DNA from: Chromera velia
Taxonomy: Eukaryota; Sar; Chromeraceae
Length of the DNA stretch: 42,951 nt
Assembly (NCBI GenBank): GCA_018398765.1
Contig: JAHBMJ010000078.1
Span: 13,928-56,878 of the forward strand
Direction of reading: 5' to 3'
In this document: positions 32,089 to 42,951 of the stretch, piece by piece
Position numbering within the stretch: position 1 is the first letter of the stretch
Layout of the letters: every line of letters begins with the position of its first letter
Notes under the pieces: model-generated
What the model saw: the letters and a program-made list of their open reading frames with translations, nothing else
Database searches by the model: none
Told to the model about the DNA's origin: nothing
Position numbers and translations under genes: made by a program

Positions 32089-32136
32089 ACCTTCACCGTA
32101 GAAGAAAGACAGGCTTTCCTTCCAAGAAGAATTCAA
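32089..32136 (+). CDS. Candidate single exon, unrecognised gene
   Basis: Forty-eight nucleotides after acceptor GCACAG and before a GTGAGT donor, phase 0 at both ends, encoding TFTVEERQAFLPRRIQ. Read-through of the donor reaches a stop seven codons later. The rest of the gene was not found. Confidence 0.25.
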
Positions 32137-32414
32137 GTGAGTCTATTCTATCAGTGAATTTGCTAATAAGGCATTGAGACAGACAGACAGATAGACAGGC
32201 AGAGGTCAGCACACCGAGAGGGAGTGTGAGGACGGTGAATATGCTGACTGATAAAGAAGTATCTTCTTACAAACCTGCTCTCTCTCTCTGGATAACAACG
32301 TGGATAGTCATACGAAAAACAGACACCTTCATTTTCCCGCACTTTCACTGCTCTTCTCCTGCTGCAACAACACCCCTTCATGCACTTCACATCAATCGCC
32401 CTCTCCCCCCCCCC

Positions 32415-32437
32415 NNNNNNNNNNNNNNNNNNNNNNN
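32415..32437. other. Assembly gap of 23 N after poly-C
   Basis: Lies 28 bp beyond the inferred stop of the kinase gene. If the last exon is spliced rather than read to this stop, the true C-terminus could be inside or beyond the gap. Confidence 0.95.
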
Positions 32438-32464
32438 CTCCCCTTATTTCTGCTCCTTCACTAG

Positions 32465-33786
32465 TCAGTCTCGTCTTCCCCCCCCCCTTCTTTCTACCGC
32501 ATGCAGCGGTGCGCTTCTCATATCCTCCACCGGTGGACCTCCGTGCTTCCCTCCCCTCATCTGCTCTCTGGGCACAGAAGGAGCCTCAGTGTCCCCCCCT
32601 GAGTCCCCAGACTGTGCTTGGTGGGGCTTTCTGGTTTTGGGCACGTTCGACACGGAGGGCGTTTGGGGTTTCGGGTTTTCGTCCATGAAGGAACGCGACT
32701 CCGGGGTCTTCGGGTGCTCCTTCGGAACGTCGGGACGGCTCTGCAGGGCGAACACAACAAAAACATTTACGTAGACACACTTCGTGAATGTACATGTATG
32801 GACATGTGCATGTCGCATCCAACTGTGATGCATTGTTGTTGCACACGGAATCTCTGACGAGAATTCCACTCGGTCGCTTAGTTTACTATCATCCCGCATT
32901 TTACCACAAGACGTACGCATGTCCTTCTCTTGTCCTGTGCACTCGGATGTACGGTTGCATTTCTCTGTCCTGGTCTGAACCGGACGACCAGTATGCAAAC
33001 AAACCGCCATTTTCACTGCTTTCTCTTTTCGCACCCTTTCTTGAGTCTGGCAAAATTCGATAGCTTACTTCAAACTCTGTCCCTCCCGTCTGACTGACAG
33101 GCATCTTCCCTGGCTTACCTGCATCTGCTTTTCCTTAGCATGCTCTGAAATGCCCTGTGCGTGCAGCGACCCTCTTCTGAGAGCGTTCTTGGACGCTTTG
33201 TCGTAGAAGACCGAAATTTGGGCCTTCGCGTAGGGGAAGGAGCCGAGATGGGGTGCGATGAAAGGGTGGTGGAGGGCCTCGATGGCAGACAGACGACGAC
33301 GGGGATCTGCAGGGATGCAGAGGAAGAAAGAAGGCGGGGTGAAATTAAGAGCCGGGTGGTCAGAATTGATTGTGCTCTGTGAAGAGAGAACCCCTTCGAG
33401 CTTCAAATCTGGTCTCTGATGTCTGGTCCATTTGAAGTTGAAACGTCTGATGACATCTGAGAATTCCCTGAAAGACGGTGCAAATGCGTTTCTCCCAGAG
33501 ATCTTTTCCCATACGGACACGAGAGCAACGTCGTTTGTTTGGCCCTCTTTCGTCCTCTCCCCCTGTTTTACTGTGCTTCGCTCTTCTCCTTAAGACTTGA
33601 TTCCAGATTCCCCTGTAAGTGTAACTTCACCCCAACACACACACAAACAGATCAACCGACCGACCGACCTGCCACGAGAAGTTTCTTGAGAAGGTCCACA
33701 CACTGCAGACAGGGGAGGGGAAAGGGGGGGAGGGGGAATTGAGGAGAGGTGGGCGAGCTTGGCGACAGATACACATGCACACACAA

Positions 33787-33838
<52 letters not shown>

Positions 33839-35763
33839 CGAGCCAGAGGAAGGCCCCCGGGGGGGGAGGGGGGGACGATGCGACAGGAGTGGATTTAAAG
33901 CTGAATGATTGAGGGTATCCGTTCTGCTTCTTTCGCTCATTCGTTCAAGCACTCTTTCCTTTCTTATTTTTAAGAAACAAAAGAATCCGCCCCCCCCGCC
34001 CCAAAGCCTGCACACACATGCACATCCACCCACCTCAGGAGCAATCCCAGGGTACTTCATGATGGTGTACTCCCCCTTCAGGATGGCCTTCGCGAGGTCC
34101 TCATCGTCTGCCCCCATGAAGGGGGTCATCTGGTACATCATCCAGTAGAGGGTCACCCCTGCATCCATGCATGCATGCCGTGAGTATACATATCATCTAT
34201 CTATGTGCGCTTATGTGGATACAAAAAAAATAAAACGCGTTTATTCTGGTTCATCTGTCCTTTTCATTTCTTCGAGTGCTTCTTGTCTCGTTATTTTCCC
34301 AATTTCCACCCAAATCAATTAAGTCGTGTTGACTTTACTCATCGAATCGTCCGACGAAGACCGCGAGAGGGAAGGGAAACGAACTTCTAGTGACGACCGT
34401 TGACACCTCTTTCAGCCATTCACTCCCCCCTCACTCCCTCACTCACTCGCTCTGTCACTCACTCACTCACTTACTCCCTCGCTCACTTACCGCAGCTCCA
34501 CATGTCTGCAAGCTTCCCGTAGTTTCCGAGGATAACCTCAGGGGCCAGATAGAGAAGGGAACCGCATCTGCATGAACACAAAACAGCACAGAAAGAAAAG
34601 CAAAAGGAAAAGAAAAGCAAATGTACATTTCGAAAAACTTAACGAGCCGAAAGCAGAAGGATGCTCTAGAGGGTCCGCACAATTCATTACTACAAGGCAT
34701 GTGTGCCTCACCTTGTCCTTCTCTCTGCCTTTCTCGCGCTCCTTCTTCCATTCTTGTTCTCTGCGCTTCTCGCGCTTCTCCTCCCATTCTTGTTCTCTGC
34801 GGTTCTCGCGCTCCTTTTCCCATGCTTGTTCTCTGCGGTTCTCTTGCTCCTTCTCCCAATCTTGTTCACTCACTCACTCACTCACTCACTCACTCTTTCT
34901 CACGCATTGACTCACACACTCTGACTCTCTCATTCCTCTAACCCTCTTATGCGCGCACGACTGACTGACGTTTCAGAGAGACTCTGCGTGTGCCTCTCAC
35001 AGGATGTCGCCAATCCAAAATCCGACAGTGCCAGTTTCATGTTCGGCTTCCAGGTTCTGGAGTTCAGGAAAAAATTCGCTGGCTTGATGTCACTGCGAGC
35101 AGACACGCAGCAGGCGCAGTACACACAGGGAGGGTCCATCAAGCCATGACCACCCACCCATGTAACGACGAAACAATCAGATGATACTTACCAGGGCGAC
35201 ACATTGCTCTTCTTGAAAACGGTAGCGATGACTTCTTATTCAGTGTAGGCTGTGTGGGACTCGACAGGCACGATCTTCACAAGTGCCCGAAAAGAGGCCT
35301 GTGAAATGTGGCCATTGTTTTGAGAAAAGCAGACTGACCGATGGCAGATGTGCCTGCTGTGCAGGTGGTCGATCGCGAGGAAGATTTGGGTCATGAAAAA
35401 CCCGATCTGCATGGTCAGATGGACGTAAAGAGAAATCTCAAGCAAGACAAAGATGCAAGAAGAAAGCAGTTGAGGAAACAAATTCGAAGCAAGGAAGGAA
35501 AGAAGGGTGACGTCGTGCCGCTGTGCCATGGACACTTCAGCTCAGCAAGATTCTGCAAAAAGCGAAAAAAACAGAGACTTGATCACACCTTGCTATCTGC
35601 TTGCAGGAGTTCAACTACCTGCCCGCCTGCTTTTCTGTCGAATTCACTGACCTGATTTGCGTCCAGATCAGACACGGGGAAGTGTTCCAGATCGCATTCG
35701 TATCTGTCCATCACTGCACAGACACACGCACACACACACATACACACGCACATGAACACACAA

Positions 35764-35798
<35 letters not shown>

Positions 35799-36908
35799 TG
35801 GGAGGAAGGAAACAAAAACTCACACCCGGGGTTCTGCAAGGAAAGGAGAGATCCTTTGAACACTGTACAGCTTCACTTCAATCAAAGAATTAGTCGCCCG
35901 TCACAGCACGATGCCACAAACCAGAGGATGCATAGGCCTTTTTCATCAAATGGATCGGTGGGTACAGAAGCGAAGAAAAAACACACACACTCACCGACGT
36001 ATCCTTTGTCCTCGACTTCGCTGACGGTGTAAATCTTCACAACGTTTGGGTGGTCACATCTTTGCATCAGTTGGACTTCCGACTGCATCTCCTCGCGTGT
36101 CATTGCAGACCTGCAGGAAGGAAGGCAGGACGGCTTGCTTGAGTACACATCGAAGCCACTGAGGAGAGAATGTCGAACGCTGTAGGTACATCGAATTTCT
36201 CCGTCTGCCTACCCTCCAGACCAATTTAAGCTGCGCAGCAAATGATACGATTCTCAAGCTGCCCACGTGGACGTATCTCTACACGCCCGTTCTGATCCGT
36301 TCTTGATGAAAAGAAAGAATTAAAAGTAATCTCTCCCATGCAGCTTTGCACGAAAGAGCCTGGCAGGCAGCATCTTCCTTTCTCTCAAGAAGTCACCCTG
36401 CCCGACAGGGGGTCTCTCTGCTATCACTTTCTTCAACTGTGGTGCGAAAAAACCAACTCCTCATGCAGGTACCTGTACTTTTGCCGTCTCCTTGCTTTGA
36501 AGATTTTGAAAAAGTCGCCCTGTCCCTTCGGAGACTCTCCCCGTGCCTCCGCCTCCCTGTGCTCTCTGTCCTCTTCCACAGCGTTGGCAGACAGACGCAC
36601 AATCTTCACAGCCTGCGTGGATGCATGCATGCAAATCCATAAATTTACATAAATGTCTACGTGTGCACATACGCGACACCGACATACATAGAAGCCCGGG
36701 CAGTCAAGCAGGCAGAGTGCGTCAGAGAGGAAGGAAGGAAGGAAGGAAGGAAAGAAGGAAGGAAGGAAGGAAGGAAGGAAGAAAGGAAGAAAGGAAGAAA
36801 GGAAGAAAGGAAGAAAGGAAGAAAGAAACAAAGAAACAAAGAAACAAAGAAACAAAGAAAGAAAGAAAGAAACAAAGAAACAAACAAACAAACAAAGAGA
36901 GAAAGACA

Positions 36909-36944
<36 letters not shown>

Positions 36945-36967
36945 GAAACAAAGAAACAAACAAAGAG

Positions 36968-37002
<35 letters not shown>

Positions 37003-37024
37003 GCGAACGAACGAACGAACGAAC

Positions 37025-37056
<32 letters not shown>

Positions 37057-39440
37057 CCTACGAAGAGATTTGACAGCCTCTAAAAGAGAAAGGGCAAAAA
37101 TGAGGAAGACAGCGTGGCAGTCAGCCTGAAGCTTCCTCTTGAACCAGTTAACAAGCTCCTTCGCTCCCTCGCCCGGTAGGTTCTTCACTGAGTCCTTTCT
37201 GTCACCCTGTTTATCTCTCAGTCCATCTGCCCTCTCGACCCGTTTAAATCAACAACCTGTCTTACTGCCTGCATTTTCTCTCTTGGTCTTCCGGTCTATG
37301 CTTTTTCTCACGTTGCCGAGTCCGATTCGACTCTTCTTTCTGTCAGATCTGTGCAGACCTGCGTCTCTCCTCATCAATTTGTTCCTATGTTTGTTTTTCT
37401 GCCCTCATCAATTCGTTGTCTCTCATGTTTGTTTCTCCTTTCTCATCAATTCGTTGCCATGTTTGTTTTTCTCCTCCTCACACATCCAGTCAGACATTTA
37501 CACTTTCTCCCTTCTTAATGTCTTCTCAGGCTCTCATGTTTGCTATCCGTGATTGCGACATCTCCACCCTGGTTCAACACAACAACAGGACTCACTCTGG
37601 TGTGTCTCCTCCTCTCTCCTTCACTTCCTTTTCCTCTCCTCCCTCTCCCCCCGGAGGCTGTCTCCTTCCTCCCCTCTCTTGAAGTGCTGCTCTCGCTCAA
37701 TTGAATCCATCAACCAGTCTTCGGCCAGCCTGCTTCAAAATGCGTCTGCGCTTCGCCCCACAACCAGGGAGCCCCCCCCTCAATCTCCGTTTCCACACAG
37801 ATCTCTTCTCTCTCTCCTTCCAGGAAGTCCACTGAACCTTCAGAGATCTTTGGAGAGACCACTCCCTCCAGCCAGCCAGTCAATTTGCACACACGCACAG
37901 AAGTGTCTCCCTTGACATAGCCGCCCTCCCTCCACCCACCCACCCTCCCTTGACATAGCCGCCCTCCCTCCACCCACCCACCCTCCCTTGACATAGCCGC
38001 CCTCCCTCCACCCACCCACCCTCCCTTGACATAGCCGCCCTCCCTCCACCCACCCACCCTCCCTTGACATAGCCGCCCTCCCTCCACCCACCCACCCTCC
38101 CTTGACATAGCCGCCCTCCCTCCACCCACCCACCCTCCCTTGACATCGCCGCCCTCCCTCCATACACCCACCCCGACCGACTGACTGACCTTATCTCTGG
38201 GTTCGCCCGGCAGTACGTCCAGAGACCTGCACTCACGGACTTCCGAGAATCCCCCGCTGCCCAACTGACGCCCCACAGAGTAGGTTTCGGAAAATCCTGC
38301 GGGCAGATTAAAAAGTCCACGTGTGATGCAGCATACATACGCGAATACGTTTTTGAGATATGTCCGAAATCTGCATCACGATACGTATGGCCATCTGGTG
38401 GGAGCAGACAGCTTGTCTTTTTCTTGGAGTTCTACAGAGGCAAAGCACAACTCACAGGCAGGGTGATTGGACTGTGCAAAGGCGCTCTGTCTGTACTCAA
38501 AAACCAAAGAAGCCGGACTCGTCCGGAAGTCCAGAGCCCATTTTTCTTTTTCTTCCTTTCCCATCTATAGGCGGAAACAAAATCCCCGTGCATGCACCTA
38601 AGTCTTCCTGCCAGCCTGCCAGCCAGCCAGCCCTAGGAGACACTCTCTCACGGACACACAGACACAAAAGTTGTGCGACCCCGACACGCATTTATGCTGT
38701 CAGCGCTGCACTTTTCTTTCATGAGTACCGGAAAGGGTTCCCAAAACTTCAACTGTCTCCGCGTCTGCCTCGACATGCATGCACGGTTTCTTTCAACAAC
38801 AGACACATGGATCCATTCGCTTCGCACAGCAATGGCCCTCTGACTTTTTTTCCCCCCTCAGTTTCCCTCTTCTCCCCCGACAGATGCTTCATTGTGTCCA
38901 TTCAATCCTTCTGAAAGGATACTGGGTGGAAAAAGCAGTGGCTGTACACATGAGGGCATCCATTTGCTCATCCAAATTTATAGAATCGGCTTTACCTAAC
39001 TACACACACCTGCTATCTCTTCCCCCTTGAATTCTCTTTTTCTCATCCCCAGCAATTGCCTCACTGACCCGGAATGAACTTCTCTGTGACGCTCATTCGA
39101 CGGAACATCATTTGGAAGGAGCTCCTCCTCCCTCCCGCCCCCATTGCGGCGGCGGAAGGGTGCGATGGAGGGACCCCAGAAGCACCGGAGGGGGTATGGT
39201 TGTTCGTTGAGTGGCGCCCCGTCATCCCTCCAGCACCCTCAGTATTCTGACGGGAAAGACTGGCAGGTAGCTCGGCAGGCAACTCTGCCGGTAGATCCAC
39301 CACAGGCTCTGCAGATAGCGTGGACATGCAAATCAAGGTATGTCACTTCTGGTGCAAAATGTTGTCTCAAAAAAGGAAGAGAACTTACCATCTACTTTTG
39401 CCTTGGGGGCCGCTTTCTTGCGCTTAAATATGTTGAACAT
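32465..39440 (-). CDS. Serine/threonine protein kinase, CAMK/CDPK-like, no EF hands (535 aa, 13 exons)
   Basis: Exons (minus): 39440-39389, 39308-39069, 38296-38190, 36612-36473, 36110-35995, 35713-35652, 35406-35339, 35092-34970, 34567-34491, 34158-34034, 33702-33669, 33306-33119, 32740-32465. They sum to 1608 nt with all phases agreeing. Kinase domain, residues about 105-395: GSGGFSEV glycine loop (110-117), AVKIV with Lys136, helix-C Glu191 (MQSEVQLMQRCDHPNVV), CHRDIKPANF with catalytic Asp263 and Asn268, DFG at 286-288, YLAPE at 309-313, DMWSCGVTLYWM, and a terminal RRRLSAIEALHHPF. All catalytic residues are present, so it should be active. A basic insert of about 40 residues separates the Lys strand from helix C. 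Residues 1-97 are basic, then Ser/Pro-rich. The tail (445-535) is Pro/Lys/Glu-rich without calcium-binding loops. The stop lies beside a sequence gap, so the C-terminus is provisional. Confidence 0.88.
33785..33840. repeat. CA-GA microsatellite in a kinase intron
   Basis: CA repeats followed by GA repeats. On the sense (minus) strand this is CT followed by TG, the same order as in the plus-strand ODAD3 introns. Confidence 0.9.
35726..35796. repeat. CA-rich microsatellite upstream of a kinase exon
   Basis: On the sense strand these TG repeats end in TCTGTGCAG, the acceptor for the exon starting at 35713. Confidence 0.85.
36729..37056. repeat. GGAA, GAAA, CAAA and GAAC array, about 330 bp
   Basis: The longest low-complexity block in the window, in a kinase intron. 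It is pure pyrimidine-type on the sense strand. Long frames across it (LSFFLSFF and KERKKERK types) are translated repeat, not protein. Confidence 0.95.
37912..38160. repeat. 38-bp minisatellite, 7 copies, next to a kinase exon
   Basis: Units starting TTGACATAGCCGCCC occur at 37912, 37950, 37988, 38026, 38064, 38102 and 38140, nearly identical. The array fills the start of the intron that follows the glycine-loop exon (38296-38190) on the minus strand. It lacks stop codons in all three minus frames. Confidence 0.93.
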
Positions 39441-40445
39441 CTTTTCTCTTCGCTGGCAAGTCAGTACAATGCGGTTTGATGCGTGTGTGTCCTCTCTACA
39501 TAGAAGACAGAAGCAGATTCGGTTTTGCTTCCAGAGTGACCGCCAGACAGACAGAAAGCGCCGGCGTTGAGGATCGCTCGAGGAGTCGTTGAGGAAAACT
39601 CCCCAGACTTCAACTTAAGTTCTCTCTTCTCTACTCACAATTAACAGAATGCAGGACAAAGCAAGAGAAGAGGTTGAAAAGGGCTCTTCGTGGTACATGC
39701 GCGCATACATGTGCTGAATTTGAAGTCGAATATTTAAATCGTAGGGACACATGCATGCACGTAGGTTAGTGCCCCGTTTTGCGTGATGGCCTGCATGCGC
39801 GCTATATATATATATATATATATGCGCGCGCGCGGGATGCGGGCGAACGAATCGGGATGTCGTTTTTTCACCTGGCTGGGGCCTTTTTCGCCTATTTTTT
39901 CGCCCCATTTAATTTGGTGTACATGTCTCAGATATGTCTCAGATGGCAGTCCCTCAACTCATTTTTGGCGATTGATGCATGCATGCATGCATGGTCACAC
40001 TTTAATTTTTGTTTTGCGTGCATGCATGCATGCACATTTGAGTGCACGGGCGCGCGCACTCGCAAAAAATTAAAAAAAAATATTTTCTCTTTTTTTCATC
40101 GCATGCATGCATTTGCCGTTCGAACTGTTGTTTGAAAGTTATATCGATATTAATTAAGATGTCATTCACTCTATATTTGAAAGTTATATCGATATTAATT
40201 AAGATGTCATTCACTCTATATTTGGACTGCTGACAACCATGCAGCTGACACTGTGGCACCAGCTCGTCAGCCTCTGTGGACATACATTGCACGCTGTTCT
40301 CTCAGTCATCCAACGGGTCTTGTACACACCGGAAGAAAACTCAGACGTCTCCTTCGGAGATTGTGCACATATACATACATAGAGCAATCATCAGATTCCC
40401 TCTTTGAATCATTGAGTCGCTGCGTTACTTCTGATCGACCTAAGC
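39441..40445. promoter_or_regulatory. Divergent upstream region with repeated TGCATGCA boxes
   Basis: Separates the kinase (minus) and membrane-protein (plus) start codons. TGCATGCA runs lie at 39975-39993, 40018-40034 and 40101-40111, with CGCGCG blocks at about 39794-39835 and 40049-40056, and AT-rich sequence between them. The composition matches the other divergent spacer. Regulatory function is inferred. Confidence 0.5.
40131..40220. repeat. 45-bp perfect tandem duplication upstream of the membrane-protein gene
   Basis: Two copies, at 40131-40175 and 40176-40220, each with ATCGATATTAATTAAG. They end 225 bp before the start codon. Confidence 0.9.
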
Positions 40446-41084
40446 ATGTCCGCCACTCCAGTGCACCAGTATGAGAGCGTGGACAGGGAGCGCGTGGGGA
40501 TTATGGAGACAATGAAAGCCTCCACTCACGTCATGCGCACAGAGCCCTACGTCTTCGGCGGCCAACGTTGGCCCGTCGTTCTGTCCCTCTTAATTCCAAT
40601 TGGTACACTTGTGGCTTTATTGACCACAGCAGAAAACCCTCAACAATACGTAGAGCTCCCTATCTACTACCGCGTCGTACTCGGGTTACACGCGTTCTAC
40701 TTCCTCTCTGCGCAGCTCTGTTACGAGCTCTTTCCCGACGGCATGTGCGTGTACGTCACGCGCAACCCCTCCGGGCGCGTGCCGAGGGACAACAACTCCT
40801 GGGCGATCCACTTTGTTGCGGGTGACCTGATGTTCACAACTGCCTCATATTACATCATCCTAGCAATTCAGAATAGAGCTCCAATTTTCGCCCTGATGGT
40901 GCCAATCGTTCAGTGCGCGTACAACTTCCGCAACGACATTGTGTGGATGGCTGGATGGTTCAGTCCAGAGACGCCCAAGACGAATGTGAACCCTTTCGCT
41001 CTTGGGGATGCGGCGTTCATTTGGGCTTTCATGGTCGTCTACATCGTCCACTACGTCCTTGCGACCACAAGTTCGTACTACTAG
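40446..41084 (+). CDS. Intronless multi-pass membrane protein, unknown function (212 aa)
   Basis: One uninterrupted frame from ATG at 40446 to TAG. The N-terminal 40 residues are soluble and charged. About five hydrophobic segments follow: roughly 43-61, 74-94, 119-141, 145-160 and 187-206. The loops hold ELFPDGMCVYVTRNPSGRVP (94-113) and a WMAGWFSPETPKTNVNPF stretch (167-184). There is no signal peptide before the first segment and no motif that I recognise. The codon use is even and GC-rich at third positions, unlike random frames nearby, and the composition is clearly that of a membrane protein, so the gene is probably real. It differs from all neighbours in lacking introns. The ATG is the first in frame after AT-rich upstream DNA. 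Confidence 0.78.
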   Translation: MSATPVHQYESVDRERVGIMETMKASTHVMRTEPYVFGGQRWPVVLSLLIPIGTLVALLTTAENPQQYVELPIYYRVVLGLHAFYFLSAQLCYELFPDGMCVYVTRNPSGRVPRDNNSWAIHFVAGDLMFTTASYYIILAIQNRAPIFALMVPIVQCAYNFRNDIVWMAGWFSPETPKTNVNPFALGDAAFIWAFMVVYIVHYVLATTSSYY

Positions 41085-41664
41085 AGAAAGGTGTATGTCA
41101 CCGATCGAGCTGATGATGCTCATGATCCCGATGTGAGTCAGAATGGATTCAAAAATTGACAATTAATTGATATCGCGCTTTTTTGCGTGGATTCGATGCG
41201 TGTGTGTGACGGTGGCGGCAACAGAATATCGCTACCCGATTCGGTATATGTAGGGACTGTGGTTGGAAGATGGGCATGCAGAGGGGGTTCTGATCGCTTG
41301 GTTGGTTGACAGTGATGCCTGGCATCCTGAAGCGATTCAAGTGGAAAGGAAAGTGGCCGGAATGCCCTGTGAGCGATCGAATTATGAGGGTCGATCAGTA
41401 AGACCCATGATCTTGCTTGCTGATATGGAAGCTGTGCACTTGACCGTCATGACTGTGAGCCCTATTTGAAAAAGGGAGGTAAACATGTATTCGCCGGATT
41501 TCCATTCTCTCTCTGTATTTCTCTCTCTTTTTCTATAGTGCTCTCTCTTTCTATCATTTACGCTCTGTCTATCTTGCTTTCTTTCTTTCTTCCTTTCTTT
41601 CCCTCTCTGTCTCTCTGTCCCTCTCTCTCTTTGTGTCCTTCTGTCTCTGTCTCTGTCTCTCTAG

Positions 41665-41709
<45 letters not shown>

Positions 41710-42951
41710 TGTGTGTCTCGGGAATATGTCGGTGATGTGATCACTGATCATCGGCAACATCACTGGCATAATTCCAGTGATGTGGATGTGATATAATCTA
41801 AGCTATGTGATGTGATTTATTGTGATTTGGTGGGATATCTAGTGGTATATATATATGCACGTTTCCTTTGTTTTTAAATTGTAAAGCATTGTTATAAGCG
41901 TTTAGTGCTTCAGGAATCTAAGTCCGAATCTTGGAGTCTTCGACACTCAATCGCTTCATTAAATTCATTTAATTTAAGTAATACGATTCAACGTGTTTAA
42001 ACCAAAAGAAAACCTAATTTAAAACTTGTGGAGCTTTATAATTGCTACAAAAGTATCCACTGGCAGAAAGTGTCACCACAGGATCTTTATGTACAGACGG
42101 TACTAGAAACGGTACAAAAAGAGTATAAGCCTAGGTATAAGCCGTAGATTGAAGCGTACATACGTCCGAAAAGAACTTAAAAAGAACCTTTCATGCACAA
42201 GTTATGTATTAAAGAAGGTGCATGAGCATGCAAAATTGCAAGGCCGGATCGAATATGGATTGAGATAAAAACACTTTTAGGGATGGACGTACAAGGGTAA
42301 ATTGCTATTGAAGAGTGAAGTATAGTAGACCTAGCTTAAACTTAGCTAGGTAGAAGGAGTGTATCAGACCCTAATTATGAATGGAACTATAATTACTAGC
42401 CTAGCTAAATATAATTAAACACCGCCATAGTATCAAATTGAATTCTAACTCATTGGGGTTCGCGCAGCACCAGGCACCTAGCGCAATACGATCCTGAAAA
42501 ATGTTAAATAAATTACCGCTATACATTTGTTCTTCTGAATTCTTCGAGATTTTTCTTCTAATTTCTTTTACTTTTTTCTCATTAAAAATTGTATGAATTC
42601 GTAGTATTGTGAGGCGAGGCACGGGGCCGGCCAACCCCGGGCTGAGCCGAACTGGCGCGCCCTACCGCCGTTGGGACCCACACGGCTCACAGCACACGTA
42701 CGCAGGCTCATGGAGGCGCCGCCATGGCAGTCTGTATTGGAAGAGAAATAATATGCAGACGGGAGTAATTAACGTACGACAAATAGAATTAAATAGAAAA
42801 GCATGCATTTGTCCTATCAGACGTTGACTGTAAGAAAGCAACCGCACTGTCAGTTCTTCCGTAAGTAGGATGAGTCAAGTCTCTGAACTAAGCTAGAACT
42901 AGCTTAGGAGGTGGGGAACCAAGCTTCCCTACGCATAGGCTGTGTGGAGTC
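41085..42951. other. 3' flank: CT-GT microsatellite and AT-rich DNA, no gene seen
   Basis: A CT/GT microsatellite lies at about 41500-41716, followed by GTGATGTGATxT words near 41735-41850 and AT-rich sequence. At 42605-42720 the DNA turns GC-rich. Frames are below 80 codons with no recognisable product. Confidence 0.5.

Larger units (their letters stand above)
29130..32464. other. Gene-poor interval between ODAD3 and the kinase gene
   Basis: Apart from the elements listed separately, no firm gene is seen. Short splice-flanked plus-strand segments occur, such as one after TTGCAG at 30731 ending at GTAAAC and a DKKVEDEE-coding piece near 30980. They could be exons of a small plus-strand gene ending near 32157, but phases could not be linked. 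Confidence 0.35.

Noticed and set aside
36433-37188. 251-codon minus-strand frame rich in Phe, Leu and Ser
   Set aside because: Most of it is translation of the GGAA/GAAA array. Only the 36612-36473 part is a true kinase exon.
37912-38160. CRISPR-like array
   Set aside because: Directly abutting 38-bp copies without unique spacers in a eukaryotic intron; it is a minisatellite.

Overview
This is a eukaryotic nuclear contig from an intron-dense protist. Four multi-exon genes and one intronless gene can be reconstructed exon by exon, with GT..AG introns in phase. The gene set is a plant-type cystathionine beta-lyase, an outer dynein arm docking protein (motile flagella), a CAMK-like kinase and an ER chaperone-like protein. 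Together with clustered TGCATGCA boxes upstream of genes, this suggests a photosynthetic alveolate, perhaps a chromerid such as Chromera. That placement is inference, because no marker gene is present.

Layout. Positions 1-5290 are mostly low-complexity DNA with a few splice-flanked plus-strand exon candidates. Positions 5292-8298 (minus) hold cystathionine beta-lyase; the exon that should carry the PLP lysine is missing at an N. Positions 9828-11855 are a 736-bp tandem repeat. Positions 12587-13009 (plus) are a possible small two-exon gene. Positions 13626-20560 (minus) hold a 13-exon gene for a secreted p23/CS-domain protein ending in KEEL. It is divergent from the 17-exon CCDC151/ODAD3 gene at 21275-29129 (plus). 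Positions 29130-32464 are sparse, with a MITE-like element and AT repeats. Positions 32465-39440 (minus) hold a 13-exon protein kinase gene, divergent from an intronless multi-pass membrane protein gene at 40446-41084 (plus). The last 1.9 kb has no convincing gene.

The genes do not form one pathway. What unites the window is its intron architecture. More than half of the inferred 5' splice sites read GTC rather than GTA or GTG, and many introns open with a short GTCN tetranucleotide array. Microsatellites fill the introns, and in the ODAD3 gene three exon-intron boundaries are locally duplicated. The ER p23-like protein and the splice-site repeats are the most interesting points.

Limits: all exon calls were made by eye from reading frame, splice sites, phase and family resemblance. 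No alignment or transcript evidence was available.
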